A DNA stretch of 64,000 nucleotides from Camellia lanceoleosa (lineage: Eukaryota; Streptophyta; Magnoliopsida; Ericales; Theaceae), in NCBI GenBank assembly GCA_025200525.1, contig CM045768.1, forward strand, positions 44,549,022 through 44,613,021, read 5' to 3'. A model generated the notes under the pieces. The model did no database searches. It saw only the letters and a list, made by a program, of their open reading frames with translations, and was not told where the DNA came from. A program made the translations under genes and the position numbers. The stretch's first letter is position 1; each line of letters starts with the position of its first letter. This document shows, in pieces, positions 41,686-52,186 of this stretch.

Positions 41686-42093
41686 GTTTTTTTATCAAAA
41701 GAAGATGAAGCAATGTGTGTATATAAAGAAATCTAGAGCTCTCATTAACCTTGTATAGGCTTGATTAGTAGAGATTAATTAATTCTAACTTAGACTAATC
41801 AATTGTAATTATTTTATTCTAATTATTTCGTTCCGAATCGAATTTCAAATGAGCCTACCATAAATTCATAAAAATTCCAAGTAACACATGCATCAAGTTA
41901 ATTTCGTGATTGAATGCCGATAAGGCCTTCAATTCGCAGAATAAGACAGAAATACAAACAGATCTTCCTACGAGAGACAGATAAAAACACAAATAATGCA
42001 ACACACATGCAATTAATTCAGAATTCACCTTAATTACTTATTAGGCATAATTAATTATGGTTAGTCAGCTAATCATAATTCAGGGTTGTTATA
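39629..42093 (+). mobile_element. Solo-LTR-like unit, 2.46 kb
   Basis: Begins TGTCACGACC and ends GGGTTGTTATA, imperfect inverted ends of an LTR (relatives often start TGT.ACGACC and end in TTACA; here the last CA would be TA). It is flanked by GTTAT at 39624-39628 and 42094-42098. The flanks together rebuild a sequence resembling a neighbouring copy at 39475-39590, which supports insertion. The interior has no pol motif. A (CT)n run lies at 41651-41680. Confidence 0.7.
40779..41070. repeat. Cluster of CGCTCGAGCG palindromes
   Basis: Ten occurrences of the palindrome CGCTCGAGCG or close variants lie within about 290 bp of the solo-LTR-like unit, spaced irregularly. Most keep the CTCGAG core. 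They are preceded by T- or GT-rich text. The irregular spacing excludes a simple tandem repeat. Confidence 0.8.
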
Positions 42094-42226
42094 GTTATAA
42101 TTAATTTTTTTTTATGACTCAAAAAATATAAAATTTTGTAATTTCCTTATTTAGTTATAAGATGCGTATGGTGCACAATTCCAAAAAATATATACTTATG
42201 CAAATATTTATTTCAGCAATGGTAGA

Positions 42227-42320
42227 GGGCCCTAATTTTTGTGGCTCAAATGGCTCGAATTTGCCAAAACGACGTCGTTTTGACAATTTTAAGTCATTTG
42301 AACCACAAAAATTAGGGCCC
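42227..42320. repeat. 94-bp near-perfect palindrome
   Basis: The arms GGGCCCTAATTTTTGTGG and CCACAAAAATTAGGGCCC are exact partners. The centre AAAACGACGTCGTTTT (42266-42281) is an exact palindrome on the same axis (42273/42274). Between arms and centre there are a few mismatches. Possibly a very small foldback MITE. Confidence 0.85.
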
Positions 42321-43385
42321 CCAAACATTTTTCTATTTATTTAAGCCATATAATCCAAGTAAAAAAGAAAGAAAGTATATTTATATTTTTATCTTTATTA
42401 AGAAAATCTTATGAAAAATAATTTATAAATTGAATATTTGCACAAAATTTTATTATTAAAAAAAAAATTTGATGTAAATGACAACCTTGAAAATATAAAA
42501 AAATATTTGTTTGGTTTGAGTTTTCTGAATTCACTTTTCAAAAAATTGAAACCTTCTATTTTTCTTTTCTTTTTTTACTGAATTTTTTAAATATTTTAAG
42601 TAATTTTTTAAATTTTTAGATACATATAACATAAATATAGTTAAAAAATATAATATATGTGAAAAAAAATTTAAAAAATCCACTAAATACCAAAAATATA
42701 TAATAAAAAAAGAGTAAAATTTATTACATTTTTTTTTTTGTATTTTTGTGTATTTATTAATTTTTTAAAATATTTTTTACAAATATTTTATTTTTTATAT
42801 ATATCTAAATAAGGTTAGATGCATCTAAATAAATAAAAAAAATTATTTAAAATTTTAAAAATATTTACTAAAATAATAAAATATAGAAAATAAAAAACTT
42901 AATTTTTAAAAAATTAAATCCAAAATATTGAAACCGAATCTGTTCATTTATAGAGTATCAGAATTTTATCATAGCCGACTTCTTTTTTTTGTTTTATTCG
43001 TTTGATGACTCGGTGACATAATACATTTTCGTTTAGTTATAGATAAGGATTGCAATTGGACAGTAAAGCCTTTGATTCGGATGAAGTTTTTTAGTCCGAC
43101 TTTTTAGTTATTTAATTATTTTAATTTAGTTTAAAAAATTATATTTAGGATGATGGTTAATTTCTTTCGTAATTAATTTAATAATTGTAAGAGAAAAAAT
43201 AAAATAATTATAATTTAAATATAATATTTTGTCTTATTTATAAAAATAAGTCATTTTTCTTTATTAATTAAATTAATCCCAACTTGACATGCCAAACGAC
43301 GCCGATGTCTGCTGTGTTTAAGGCACCTTGCAACCAACAAGACTAATGAGGATCCTCTCCTTGCAACTTTTGTATTTGTGTTTGT

Positions 43386-43691
43386 CCTTACAGGTTTTCG
43401 GGTTTACTTTTAGGCTCAATTTTGATAATCTGAACCGTTCATATTTTATGATTTATTCAGTACATCATACCTATAAAAAATCAAGTTGATCGGATATTAG
43501 AAAGTATGTGTTCGAAAATTGAACTAAAAACTATTTTTTAAATAATTTAATAAACAGTTTTCCGAACATATGCTTTCTAATATCCGATCAACTTAATTTT
43601 TTACAGGTATGATATACTGAATAAATCATAAAATATGAACAGTTCGGATTATTAAAATTGGGCCTAAAAATAGACCCGAAGGCCTACAAGG
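43386..43691. mobile_element. Foldback element, family C copy 2
   Basis: Arms of about 130 bp: 'tttataatttgataatctgaaccgttc'-type text on the left (aattttgataatctgaaccgtt) pairs with 'gaacagttcggattattaaaatt' on the right, and 'atcaagttgatcggatattagaaag' pairs with 'ctttctaatatccgatcaactta'. Ends CCTTACAGG / CCTACAAGG. Related to copy 1 at 34087. Confidence 0.8.
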
Positions 43692-43991
43692 ACGGTTGCA
43701 AGTATAAGGTGGCAAGCAGAGAACCTTGGCTCCAACAAGACGGCATCTCCCCTCATTCCATTCGTATTAGTTTATTTATTAGTTAAATTACACTAATATT
43801 TTTTGAAATTTTTGAAAACATATAACAAATTTTATAATTTTAATCATGTTAGAATGATTAAAATTGATGCAGATGGTATAAAAATAAAAATAAAAATAAA
43901 TGAGCCAAAATATATTTTAGAATAAAATAGAAAATAATATTATTTTTCCATTACACAACTAACAAATTTATAATAAATAACTCAATATAAT

Positions 43992-44780
43992 TGAGTGGGA
44001 AAATAATGATCTGAAATGCTGCGTCTTCATATTTTTGGCAGACGAGTTGTGCCGTAAGATATGGGCGAGCAGTCTGCGTCAAGAAGGTGTTCGGTTAAGA
44101 CACCGATTGATCAACCGAGTCAAGCGTGCTTAGGATGAATGTAAGCCCAATGATCAAGAATCCGGTGCGGAAAGGCCAACATCGAAATGTTTAATTGCTT
44201 TCGGCGAAGCCGACCGACTAAGCAGATGACCGGCGCCAGGAAGGGCGTAGTCGAACGAGCTAGGAAGTTGCTCGGCAGAATCGAGAAAGGTGAATGTGAA
44301 ATATCCGGGCATGGTCGGTAGGAATCTTTGCGTTCTCGGTTCTCTCGGCTTTAAATTTGGCCATTGTGGACCAGGAAGCTTCATTGCCGGCTCCAACAGA
44401 GGGCTGGCAGTTGGGATTAGGTGATGTCCAACATGGTGTAACAGAGGCATGGTGTATGTCGGCAGATGGGATAGCGAGCCACGTGTTGAGAGATCAATGG
44501 GAGTGGATATGGGGCAGAGAGGTATATAAACAAGTGCGCCACCCCTTATGGGATGGACAATTTTGTAAGTAAGACTTACACTCAAACACTCTCCCTTCTC
44601 TCTAGCTATCATCTCGGTGTGTGAGGTTCTAACTTGAGCGTCGGAGGTGTTTCGGCCACACACCGCGGTAGCTCACCGTCGTTGTGTTTGGTGATCAGAC
44701 GGTGAGAACTTCGGAAGAAAGGAAGTGCGGGTTGTCGGAATATTTCCTCCCAGGCGGGTTGTCGAATATTTCCTCCCGCA
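43992..44780 (+). repeat. 5' LTR of the Tat element
   Basis: 789 bp, TGAGTGGGAAAATAATGATC to TCCTCCCGCA. TATATAAA lies at 44523-44530 and a CACGTG word near 44480. The 3' end holds a 26-bp near-duplication (gcgggttgtcggaatatttcctccc twice). It has small indels against the 3' LTR, several in C/G runs. Confidence 0.88.
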
Positions 44781-44784
44781 TAAT

Positions 44785-44802
44785 TGGCGCCGTCTGTGGG
44801 AA
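44785..44802 (+). other. Primer-binding site of the Tat element
   Basis: TGGCGCCGTCTGTGGGAA begins four bases after the 5' LTR and is identical to the site in the 2.1-kb intronic element at 27526. Confidence 0.85.
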
Positions 44803-44846
44803 TCTTGCAGATAAAACCTTGTCTTCAGGTTCATCGACGCCGTTCA

Positions 44847-46595
44847 TGGCGCACAATGAAGAGTTTCCGTTGTCCGCCGTCGACGGAGCTACTCCGGAGT
44901 TTGTCCGGCAGAGAGAAGGACTCACGACCATCCTTCCGATGGCGAACTTGGACGCAGCCACCGGGGGACAGGCGGGAGACGCGCGGGACAAGCGCGCAAG
45001 AAGTCATGGCCGTTCTCGGAGTCCAGACGGACACCGGCGGCGGAGAGAGTCACACTCCAGACGACTGGAACACAAGCTGCGGGACCAAGAGGCCGTCATC
45101 CGGCGAATGGCAGCAGAGATGGAGGAGCTTAAGCGGCGTCACAAAGGGAAGGGTGTAGCTGGAGTGGGTGACCACAGTGAGCGCACCCCGCCGACCAGCC
45201 CCCTCCCGCCGTTCAGCCAGCCAGAGTCAGAGGCACACTCCGACGATCTCTATCACCAGGAGCTACAGAGATGGTGATCTCGACTTGCGCGCAGAGGAGT
45301 CCAGCGCGCAAGATAGTACCTACAGACCCTCACGTCCGGAGACGACGTCGAGGTATTCCTATTCCGCCTGTACAGAGGATTTGCGGGCAGTTTTGAAGGA
45401 ACGGGCTCGCCGGCGGGAAGCTCAGAGGGTGCCGGCGTTGCAGCGGTTATCCTACGGAGCCCATGCCAGCGAGGAGGTCGGAATGCTTCCACCACGCCAA
45501 GCGGTACCACTCCTTCTAGATACAGATTTGGCCAGGTTGAGTGCCATGCCTTTTTCACTTGAGATAGAAGTCACTCCGCTTCGGAGGTTCCACCGACCAA
45601 AGTTTACCTGTCACGATGGGAAGACCGATCCGACATGCATGTAAGTCATTTCCGGCGTGTTATGGTTTGACACCGCGAATGATGCCCTTATGTGCCTTAT
45701 CTTTCCGTCAAGTTTGGGCGAATTGGGATTGAAGTGGTTCGGAAGGCTACCGGAGGGAAGTAATGAAAGGTGGCAACAGCTGGCAGAAGCCTTCGTAACG
45801 CGCTTCACGACTAACACCAAAACTCCTAAAGAAGTTGATCACCTCCTGAGTATCAAGATGGAACCGAGCGACACACTCAAGGCGTACAACTCCAAGTATT
45901 GGGAGACTTTCAACGAGATACTGGACTGCCCGGTCAACCTAGCAATCGTACAGTATAAGCGTGGGCTCCCGGTCGGACATAGACTGCGGGACTCACTTAC
46001 CATGCAATGACCTCGACCATGGGACAACTTATGCAGCGCATCAATGAGCACATCCGGGTAGAGGATGATGCCTCGGCCTCAACCGAGAAGGCAGCCCCGG
46101 TCGCAGCAGCTAAGAGGTCGGCTGGAAAAGTGCATGCAGTCGGGCAAGAGTCCAGCCGATCTAGTGACCGGGCAGAGGAGTCAGACCGAGGCTCAAACCG
46201 CAAGAAGGTGGAGCGGCGTAATGACAGGAATGATTCCCGCCGGGATGACTACCCCCGAGATGATGCGGCCGATGCAGACAGGAGGCTGAAAGCAAGGACA
46301 GGCATCACCACGGTCTTCAAAATCCCAATCTATCGCATACTTAGTGAAATCCGTGACGAGGAGTACGTCCGGTTTCCTGCTAAGTTAGGCGACGGGCAAG
46401 GGCTTCAATCCCAAGTACCGTTGTACCTTTCACGGAGCGTACCACCGAACGAGGATCGTCTACCTTTGAGGCAGCACTTGGAAGAGCTAGTGGCAGGCGG
46501 GGATGTGGACCAGCACAATGATGGAGGAGATAAGGCAAACCAGGGTCCAGGTGCTCCCCGCGGATGGCCGGATGCACCTCCGCAGGGGTTGTGAA
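44847..46595 (+). pseudogene. Tat gag remnant
   Basis: ATG at 44847 (MAHNEEFPLS) starts a charged N-terminal region with an Arg-rich patch and a coiled-coil-like segment (LEHKLRDQEAVIRRMAAEMEELKRR). After a frame change the Retrotrans_gag core reads FPSSLGELGLKWFGRLPEGS, LAEAFVTRF and HLLSIKMEPSDTLKAY up to GLPVGHRLRDSLTM (45657-46010). A third frame (46007-46594) gives QLMQRINEHIRVEDDA and a basic tail. Two frame breaks and a TAA at 45641 (after DPTCM) split it. Would form the capsid. Confidence 0.88.
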
Positions 46596-47494
46596 TGTCA
46601 TCCACGGCATAGTGGAACCGGCGCGTGTTTGCGAGCTTCGTGGTATGATTAAGAAGGCAGAACACATGAGGGAGGTTTTGTCAGTTCAGCCCGCGCTCAA
46701 GAGGGGGAAGACAGAAGTAAAGGATGTGATCAGCTTTTCCTCAAAAGATTTGGAGCGCATACAGACACCGCACAATGACGCCTTGGTGGTGACTCTCCGC
46801 GTCAATGATTTTGAAGTTAAAAGGATCTTGATCGATCAGGGAAGCTCGGTTGAGATCATGTACTACGACGCTTTCAAACAGCTCAAGCTCCGAGACACGG
46901 ATTTGGCCCCAGCAACTTCGCCATTGGTCGGTTTTAACTCACAAACCGAGTGGCCTTTGGGAAAAATTATCCCGCCGTTAAAAGCGGGATCGGTGGTCAA
47001 ACAGTTGAGTTCGGTGTTGCAGTGCCATCTACTTACAACTGATCCTTGGCGGTGGCTTCATGCTATGCAAGCCGTGGCATCAACCTTTCACCAAGTGATG
47101 AGATTCCCTCGCCACGTGGGGGCGATTGAGGAGATTTAGGCGTCGGGTTATGTCAAAACAGTGCTTTGTGGCGGTCAATGGAAGCCGGGCTGCCAAGGGA
47201 TTCGTTCAAATGATTGAGGGACCGGAGGACCTGGTAGTGCTAGATGATGTGGGCACTAAGGCAGAAGACAAAGCCGTGGAAGGATTGGTGGAAGTGCGAA
47301 TTGATACCGAGCAGCCGGACAAGTTCTTCTTGCTCGGCTCCACCCTCACAGCACAGGAGAGGACCGAGATGGTGGAATTCCTTATGGCCAACATTGAAGT
47401 TTTTGCATGGTCACCTTATGACATGCCGGCCCTCGATCCAAATTTTATCTGCCATCATCTCAATGTCTTCCCTGCTGCCTGGTCATTCAAATGA
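46564..47494 (+). pseudogene. Tat protease and RT leader
   Basis: The aspartic protease site is VKRILIDQGSSVEIMYYDAF, with DQGSS in place of DTG[AS], the usual Tat/Athila variant. The frame then breaks near 47020, where the VPSTYN-type block should be, and again at 47139. 47126-47494 gives LFLLGSTLTAQERTEMVEFL, VFAWSPYDMPALDPNFICHHLNV, the conserved leader before RT, then a stop after WSFK. Confidence 0.85.
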
Positions 47495-48478
47495 ACAAGG
47501 AGGTCAGCATTGCATCACGCCGAGGTAGTGGCGGAGGAAGTCAAAAATCTGCTTGAGGCGCGAGCAATTCAGGAAGTGCACTATCCTCGGTGGATTTCAA
47601 ATACAAAATCTTAGAAGAAGAATGGGAAGTGGCGAGTTTGTGTTGATTACAAGACCGCCAACCGTGCTTGTCCGAAAGACAGTTTTCCTTTGCCTAGAAT
47701 TGACCAGCTTGTGGATTTGACGGCTGGCCATGACAGGTTAAGTTTCTTGGACGCGTACCGGGGCTATCATCAGATTGCCATGCACGGCCCCGATCGAGAA
47801 ATCACTTCATTTACTACACCGAGGGGACTCTTCTGCTACCGAGTTATGCCTTTTGGTTTAAAGAACGCCGGGGCAACTTTTCAGAGGATGGTGACCAAGA
47901 TGTTTGCCCCTTTACTGGGCCGGACAATGGAAGCTTATATTGATGACATGGTGGTGAAGAGCAAGCATCAAGCAAATCATTTGTCCGACCTGGCCGAGAT
48001 GTTTGCCATCCTCAAGAAGCATAAGTTACGCCTGAATGCGTCTAAGTGTGCCTTCGGTGTGGGATCCGGGAAATTTTTAGGATTCTTAGTCACAAACCGA
48101 GGTATTGAGGCGACCCTACCAGATCGAGCCGCAAGAGTTAAAAGCCTTAGCTCGGTGAAAGACGTGCAGCATTTGGCCGGAATGGCCGCCGCGCTTAATC
48201 GATTTATAAGCCGGTCATCAGATCGCTGCCGTCCTTTCTTTCAGTCCTTGAAGTCCAAGTTCTCTTGGGATGAAGAGTGCGACCGAGCGTTGGCCGAGCT
48301 CAAAGAATATCTGTCTTCCGCACCATTGTTGGTAACGCCGGTGCCTGGAGAAGAACTTTATCTTTATCTGGCCGTATCTCAAAGATGCGCAAGGCGGTGC
48401 TTGTTCGGGAAGGAATCAAGCACCTCCCCATCTTTACGTCAAGAAGACTTTGCTACCATGAGACTAGGTACCTCTTGA
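47495..48478 (+). pseudogene. Tat reverse transcriptase
   Basis: 47640-47690 gives [21 protein letters not shown] after a TAG near 47612. The 47690-48478 frame then carries [39 protein letters not shown] and the catalytic [10 protein letters not shown], followed by the thumb/connection ([27 protein letters not shown]). The core RT is open for 262 codons; the start and the RNase H junction are broken. Function: cDNA synthesis. Confidence 0.92.
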
Positions 48479-49720
48479 AAAACTTGCTTTGGCATTAATG
48501 ATGGCTTCAAGAAAATTGGCGACTACTTTCATGCACATATCGCTGTCGTCGTCTTGACCGAGTTCCCTCAAAGCTCTATTTGAGCGAGCGGATTTTTCCG
48601 CCGAGTTCTTAAATGGGCGGTCAGAAGGCGATTTGATGTAAAGTATCACCACAAGACTGCCATCAAAGCCCAGACTTTGGCTGACTTTGTTGCCGAATTC
48701 TCACCTGGAACTCATCCGGTTTGCCCGGTCGATATTACCGCGGCAGATGATGAGGTGCACGTCAGCTCATCAGAGACGCTGCCACTCAGTGGGGTCCGCG
48801 GCGCGGACTTTGCGCCCACCACCGCAGTGGCCTACACTTCTGCAATGCCAACAACCGGTGACGCGATGACAGCGTTGGGTGTTGTTGTCCCACCAACTCT
48901 GCCCGGTACCGCATCACCAAGGGGGGAAGTCCTGACACAACTCAGCACCGAGCCTGCGGCCGGCATAATACCGCAGCCGTGTGATTCGCCTACGGACTTA
49001 GGCATGGCAGACCAACTTGCTGAGTCCGGTGCCGAATCACCAAGGCGGGCAGGAGTGGGTCCAGTGAACGCAGAACTTGAAACCGGACAGCCAAGCAACC
49101 TTGATCATGGCGCCCCTTACCACTCACAGGATCCATCAGATTGCTGGAAGCTTTTTGTGGGGGAAATGTGGAGGCTTTTTGTTGACGGCCCAATCGTCGC
49201 ACGCAGGCTAGGTGTTGTTCTTATCTCCCAGATGCCCTAATCATCGAACATTCTATCTCCCTTGGCTTCCCAAAGATCTAATAACGAGTGAGTACGAGGC
49301 CTCTGGCCTGCTCAAGAGCAATCCAAATGAAAGTCAGAGCTAATGGTGTACAGTGACTCCCAACTTGTGGTTAACCAAGTTTCTGGGATTTACGAGGCAA
49401 AGGATGACCGCATGGCAAAGTACCAAGCTCTGGTCAGGGAACGCATCAAACAGTTTCAGGCAATCAGAGTCCAACAGATCGGCCGGGAAGAAAACAGCCG
49501 AGCTGATGAGCTGGCCGGCCTAGCATCCATGGTAGATAATACATCTCCCAATCCCTTGTTAATTGACTTTCTTCCACGACCAAGCATTGAAGAAGCCGGG
49601 CAGACGGAAGTACTCTGCGCCGAGCTGGGTCCGTCATGGATGGATCCGATCATTTTGTTTCTCCGAGACCGGGTTCTACCAACCGAAAAGAAGGAAGCAC
49701 ACAAATGCCGGGTGAAATCA
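48479..49720 (+). pseudogene. Tat RNase H region with second RNase H-like domain
   Basis: After RT, broken RNase H1 text leads to KAQTLADFVAEFSPGTHP (48666). A low-complexity Pro/Thr/Ala-rich linker follows (48720-49100), then WRLFVDG (first Asp of the second RNase H), and YSDSQLVVNQVSGIYEAKDD and QIGREENSRADELAGLAS at 49343-49530. The dual RNase H layout is a mark of the Tat clade. Stops and frameshifts lie at 49240-49340. Confidence 0.82.
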
Positions 49721-50640
49721 GAGCGGTTTTGGCTTTCTCCATCTGGCGCCTTGTATAAGAAATCCTACACTGGTCCTTACTTAAAGTGTGTGCACCCAAG
49801 CAGCGTGGATGCATTCCTGCGCGAAATTCATGAAGGCATTTGTGGCAGTCACATTGAGGCGTGTCCTTGGCCTACCGAGCTATTTCACAAGGCTATTGGT
49901 GGCCGTACATGCAAGCTGACGCGCAAAAATATGTCCGGAAATGTGAAAAGTGCCAGAAATTCGCACACCAGATCCACCAACCAGCCAGAGAACTTCTTCC
50001 ACTCACCAGCCCTTGGCCTTTTGCGATGTGGGGACTAGATATAGTGGGACCCTCCCAATCGCACTGCAACCGCAAGTTCTTTACCGCCGCAGCGGAATTC
50101 TTCACCAAATGGATTGAAGCTGAACGTTTGGCGACTATCAAAGAAAAAGACGTGAAGAGGTTTGTTTGGCAGAATGTGGTAACACGGTTTGGGGTCCCCA
50201 AAATCTTGATTTCTGACAACGGCACCCAATTTGATGCGCTTATTCGAGGATTTTGTGAAGATTTGAAGATTGAATTCTACAACTCTACTTACCCCCAATC
50301 CAACGGTCCAAGCCGAGGCGACGAACAAGATTATTCTGGATGGGTTAAAGAAAAGATTGGAAAAGGCAAAGGAAAGTGGGCGAGGAACTTCCAAGCGTCC
50401 TTTGGGCATACCACTACCCGCATGCGTTCTCGGGAAACTCCATTTGCTTTGGCTTATGGCATGGAGGCGGTCATTCCTTGGAAGTCGGCATGCCCACCCT
50501 CGAGTGAAAGCTTTGAGCCCGCTCAACACCGAGGCTATTGCTCGAATTAGATCTGGTCAAGAGCGCCGAAAAGCGCTCATCCATGTGGCGCCTACCAAGA
50601 AGAACTCTCCAGAAATACAACAAGATGGTGCACTGACCGT
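49721..50640 (+). pseudogene. Tat integrase
   Basis: The zinc-binding HHCC module is seen as IHEGICGSH and KCEKCQKFA in two frames (break near 49862). The catalytic core has WGLDIVGPSQ (first Asp), ILISDNGTQFD (second Asp) and YPQSNG. The frame then shifts by one base in a C run at about 50304, so that QAEATNK (catalytic Glu) lies in the 50270-50653 frame. ETPFALAYGMEAVIP follows. Needed for cDNA insertion; broken here. Confidence 0.88.
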
Positions 50641-50939
50641 TCAAGGTGGGTGATTGGGTCTGAGAAAGTTATGGGAAATACCACAGTGCGGGAAGGCAAG
50701 CTAGGGGCAAATTGGGAAGGACCATACAAGATAACCGTCCGGGCAAGGGGCATACCACCGAAGACTTGGATGGTAGAGCAATACCTCGCCATGGAATGCG
50801 GCCAACCTCAAAGTGTACTATTTCTAGCTTTTGTTTTGTTTACAAAGAAGGAGCTTTTTGCATTACACTTGAATGTAATTCTTTTGTCAATATACAAGTG
50901 TTCTTTGCCTTCGCAATTTGATGTTTTGTTAAAACTTAA

Positions 50940-51990
50940 CATTCCCAACCGAGATGGATTTGTCCGGTTGGAAGAGTTGGTGTTTGCCCAACCGGATTCC
51001 CAACCGAGATGATTTTGTCGGTTGAAAGAGTTGGTGTTGCCCAACTTGGCTTCCGACGAGATGGATTTGTCGGTTGGAAGAGTTGGTGTTTTGCCCAACC
51101 GGATTCCCATCCGAGATGATTTTGTCCGGTTGAAAGAGTTGCTGTTTGCCCAACTTGGCTTCCCGACCGAGATGGATTTGTCGGTTGGAAGAGTTGGTGT
51201 TTGCCCAACTTCCCGACCGAGATGGATTTGTCCGGTTGGAAGAGTTGGTGTTTTGCCCAACTTCGGATTCCCAACCGAGATGATTTTGTCCGGTTGAAAG
51301 AGTTGGTGTTTGCCCAACTTCGGCTTCCCGACCGAGATGGATTTGTCCGGTTGGAAGAGTTGGTGTTTTGCCCAACTTCGGATTCCCAACCGAGATGATT
51401 TTGTCCGGTTGGAAGAGTTGGTGTTTTTCCCAACTTTGGATTCCCAACCGAGATGGATTTGTCCGGTTGGAAGAGTTGGTGTTTGCCCGACTTCGGCTTC
51501 CCGACCGAGATGGATTTGTCCGGTTGGAAGAGTTGGCGTTTTTCCCAACTTTGGATTCCCAACCGAGAATGGATTTGTCCGGCTGGAAGAGTTGGTGTTT
51601 GCCCAACTTCGGCTTCCCGACCGAGATGGATTTGTCCGGTTGGAAGAGTTGGCGTTTTTCCCAACTTTGGATTCCTAACCGAGAATGGATTTGTCCGGCT
51701 GGAAGAGTTGGTGTTTGCCCAACTTCGGCTTCCCGACCGAGATGGATTTGTCCGGTTGGAAGAGTTGGCGTTTTGCCCAACTTCGGATTCCCAACCGAGA
51801 TGGATTAGTCCGGCTGGATGGATTAATGTTTGTGCAAATTAGATATTTCTTGCCGAGATGGATTAGTCCGGTTGGATGGATTAATGTTTGTACAAATTAG
51901 ATATTTCTTGCCGAGATGGATTAGCCCGGTTGGATGGATTAATGTTTGTGCAAATTAGATATTTCTTGCCGAGATGAATTACCTCGGTTG
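50940..51990. repeat. 58-bp tandem array with dimer structure
   Basis: About 15 copies of a ~58-bp unit (consensus core GAGATGGATTTGTCCGG, TTGGAAGAGTTGGTGTTT, GCCCAACTTC) run from 50940 to about 51800, followed by three to four diverged ~59-bp units ending in 'aaattagatatttcttgcc'. Units alternate between a form starting gattcccaaccgag and one starting gcttcccgaccgag, giving a ~116-bp higher-order period. Long ORFs on both strands here are by-products of the repetition. Confidence 0.93.
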
Positions 51991-52186
51991 GAGGTGTTGT
52001 GATTTGGTCTCTCAACCGAGGTAATGTATCCCTTACGTGAATTGATGTTGTACTGAAGAAAGTTCGAGCAAACCGTGCAAACACTTCATAAAATTAGAGC
52101 TTTTTCATTGATAAGAAATAAGTACAAAGGTGGGGTACTAAGCCCGGTTACATTGAAAACAAACAAAAAGCAAATTCAAAAAGAAA

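Larger units (their letters stand above)
42094..43991. other. AT-rich spacer
   Basis: No gene seen. Contains the 94-bp palindrome at 42227, very AT-rich DNA at 42440-42920, a fragment with family A-like MITE text near 43080-43250, and the foldback element at 43386. Confidence 0.6.

Noticed and set aside
44695..46667. Minus-strand ORFs of 60-100 codons across gag
   Set aside because: They are shadows of the GC-rich gag coding strand, which has clear Retrotrans_gag motifs.
50808..51900. Long ORFs on both strands (up to 283 codons) with repeated PTLPTGQIHLG-type text
   Set aside because: They arise because the 58-bp unit is open in several frames. All overlap the tandem array, and no start, family match or codon pattern supports them.
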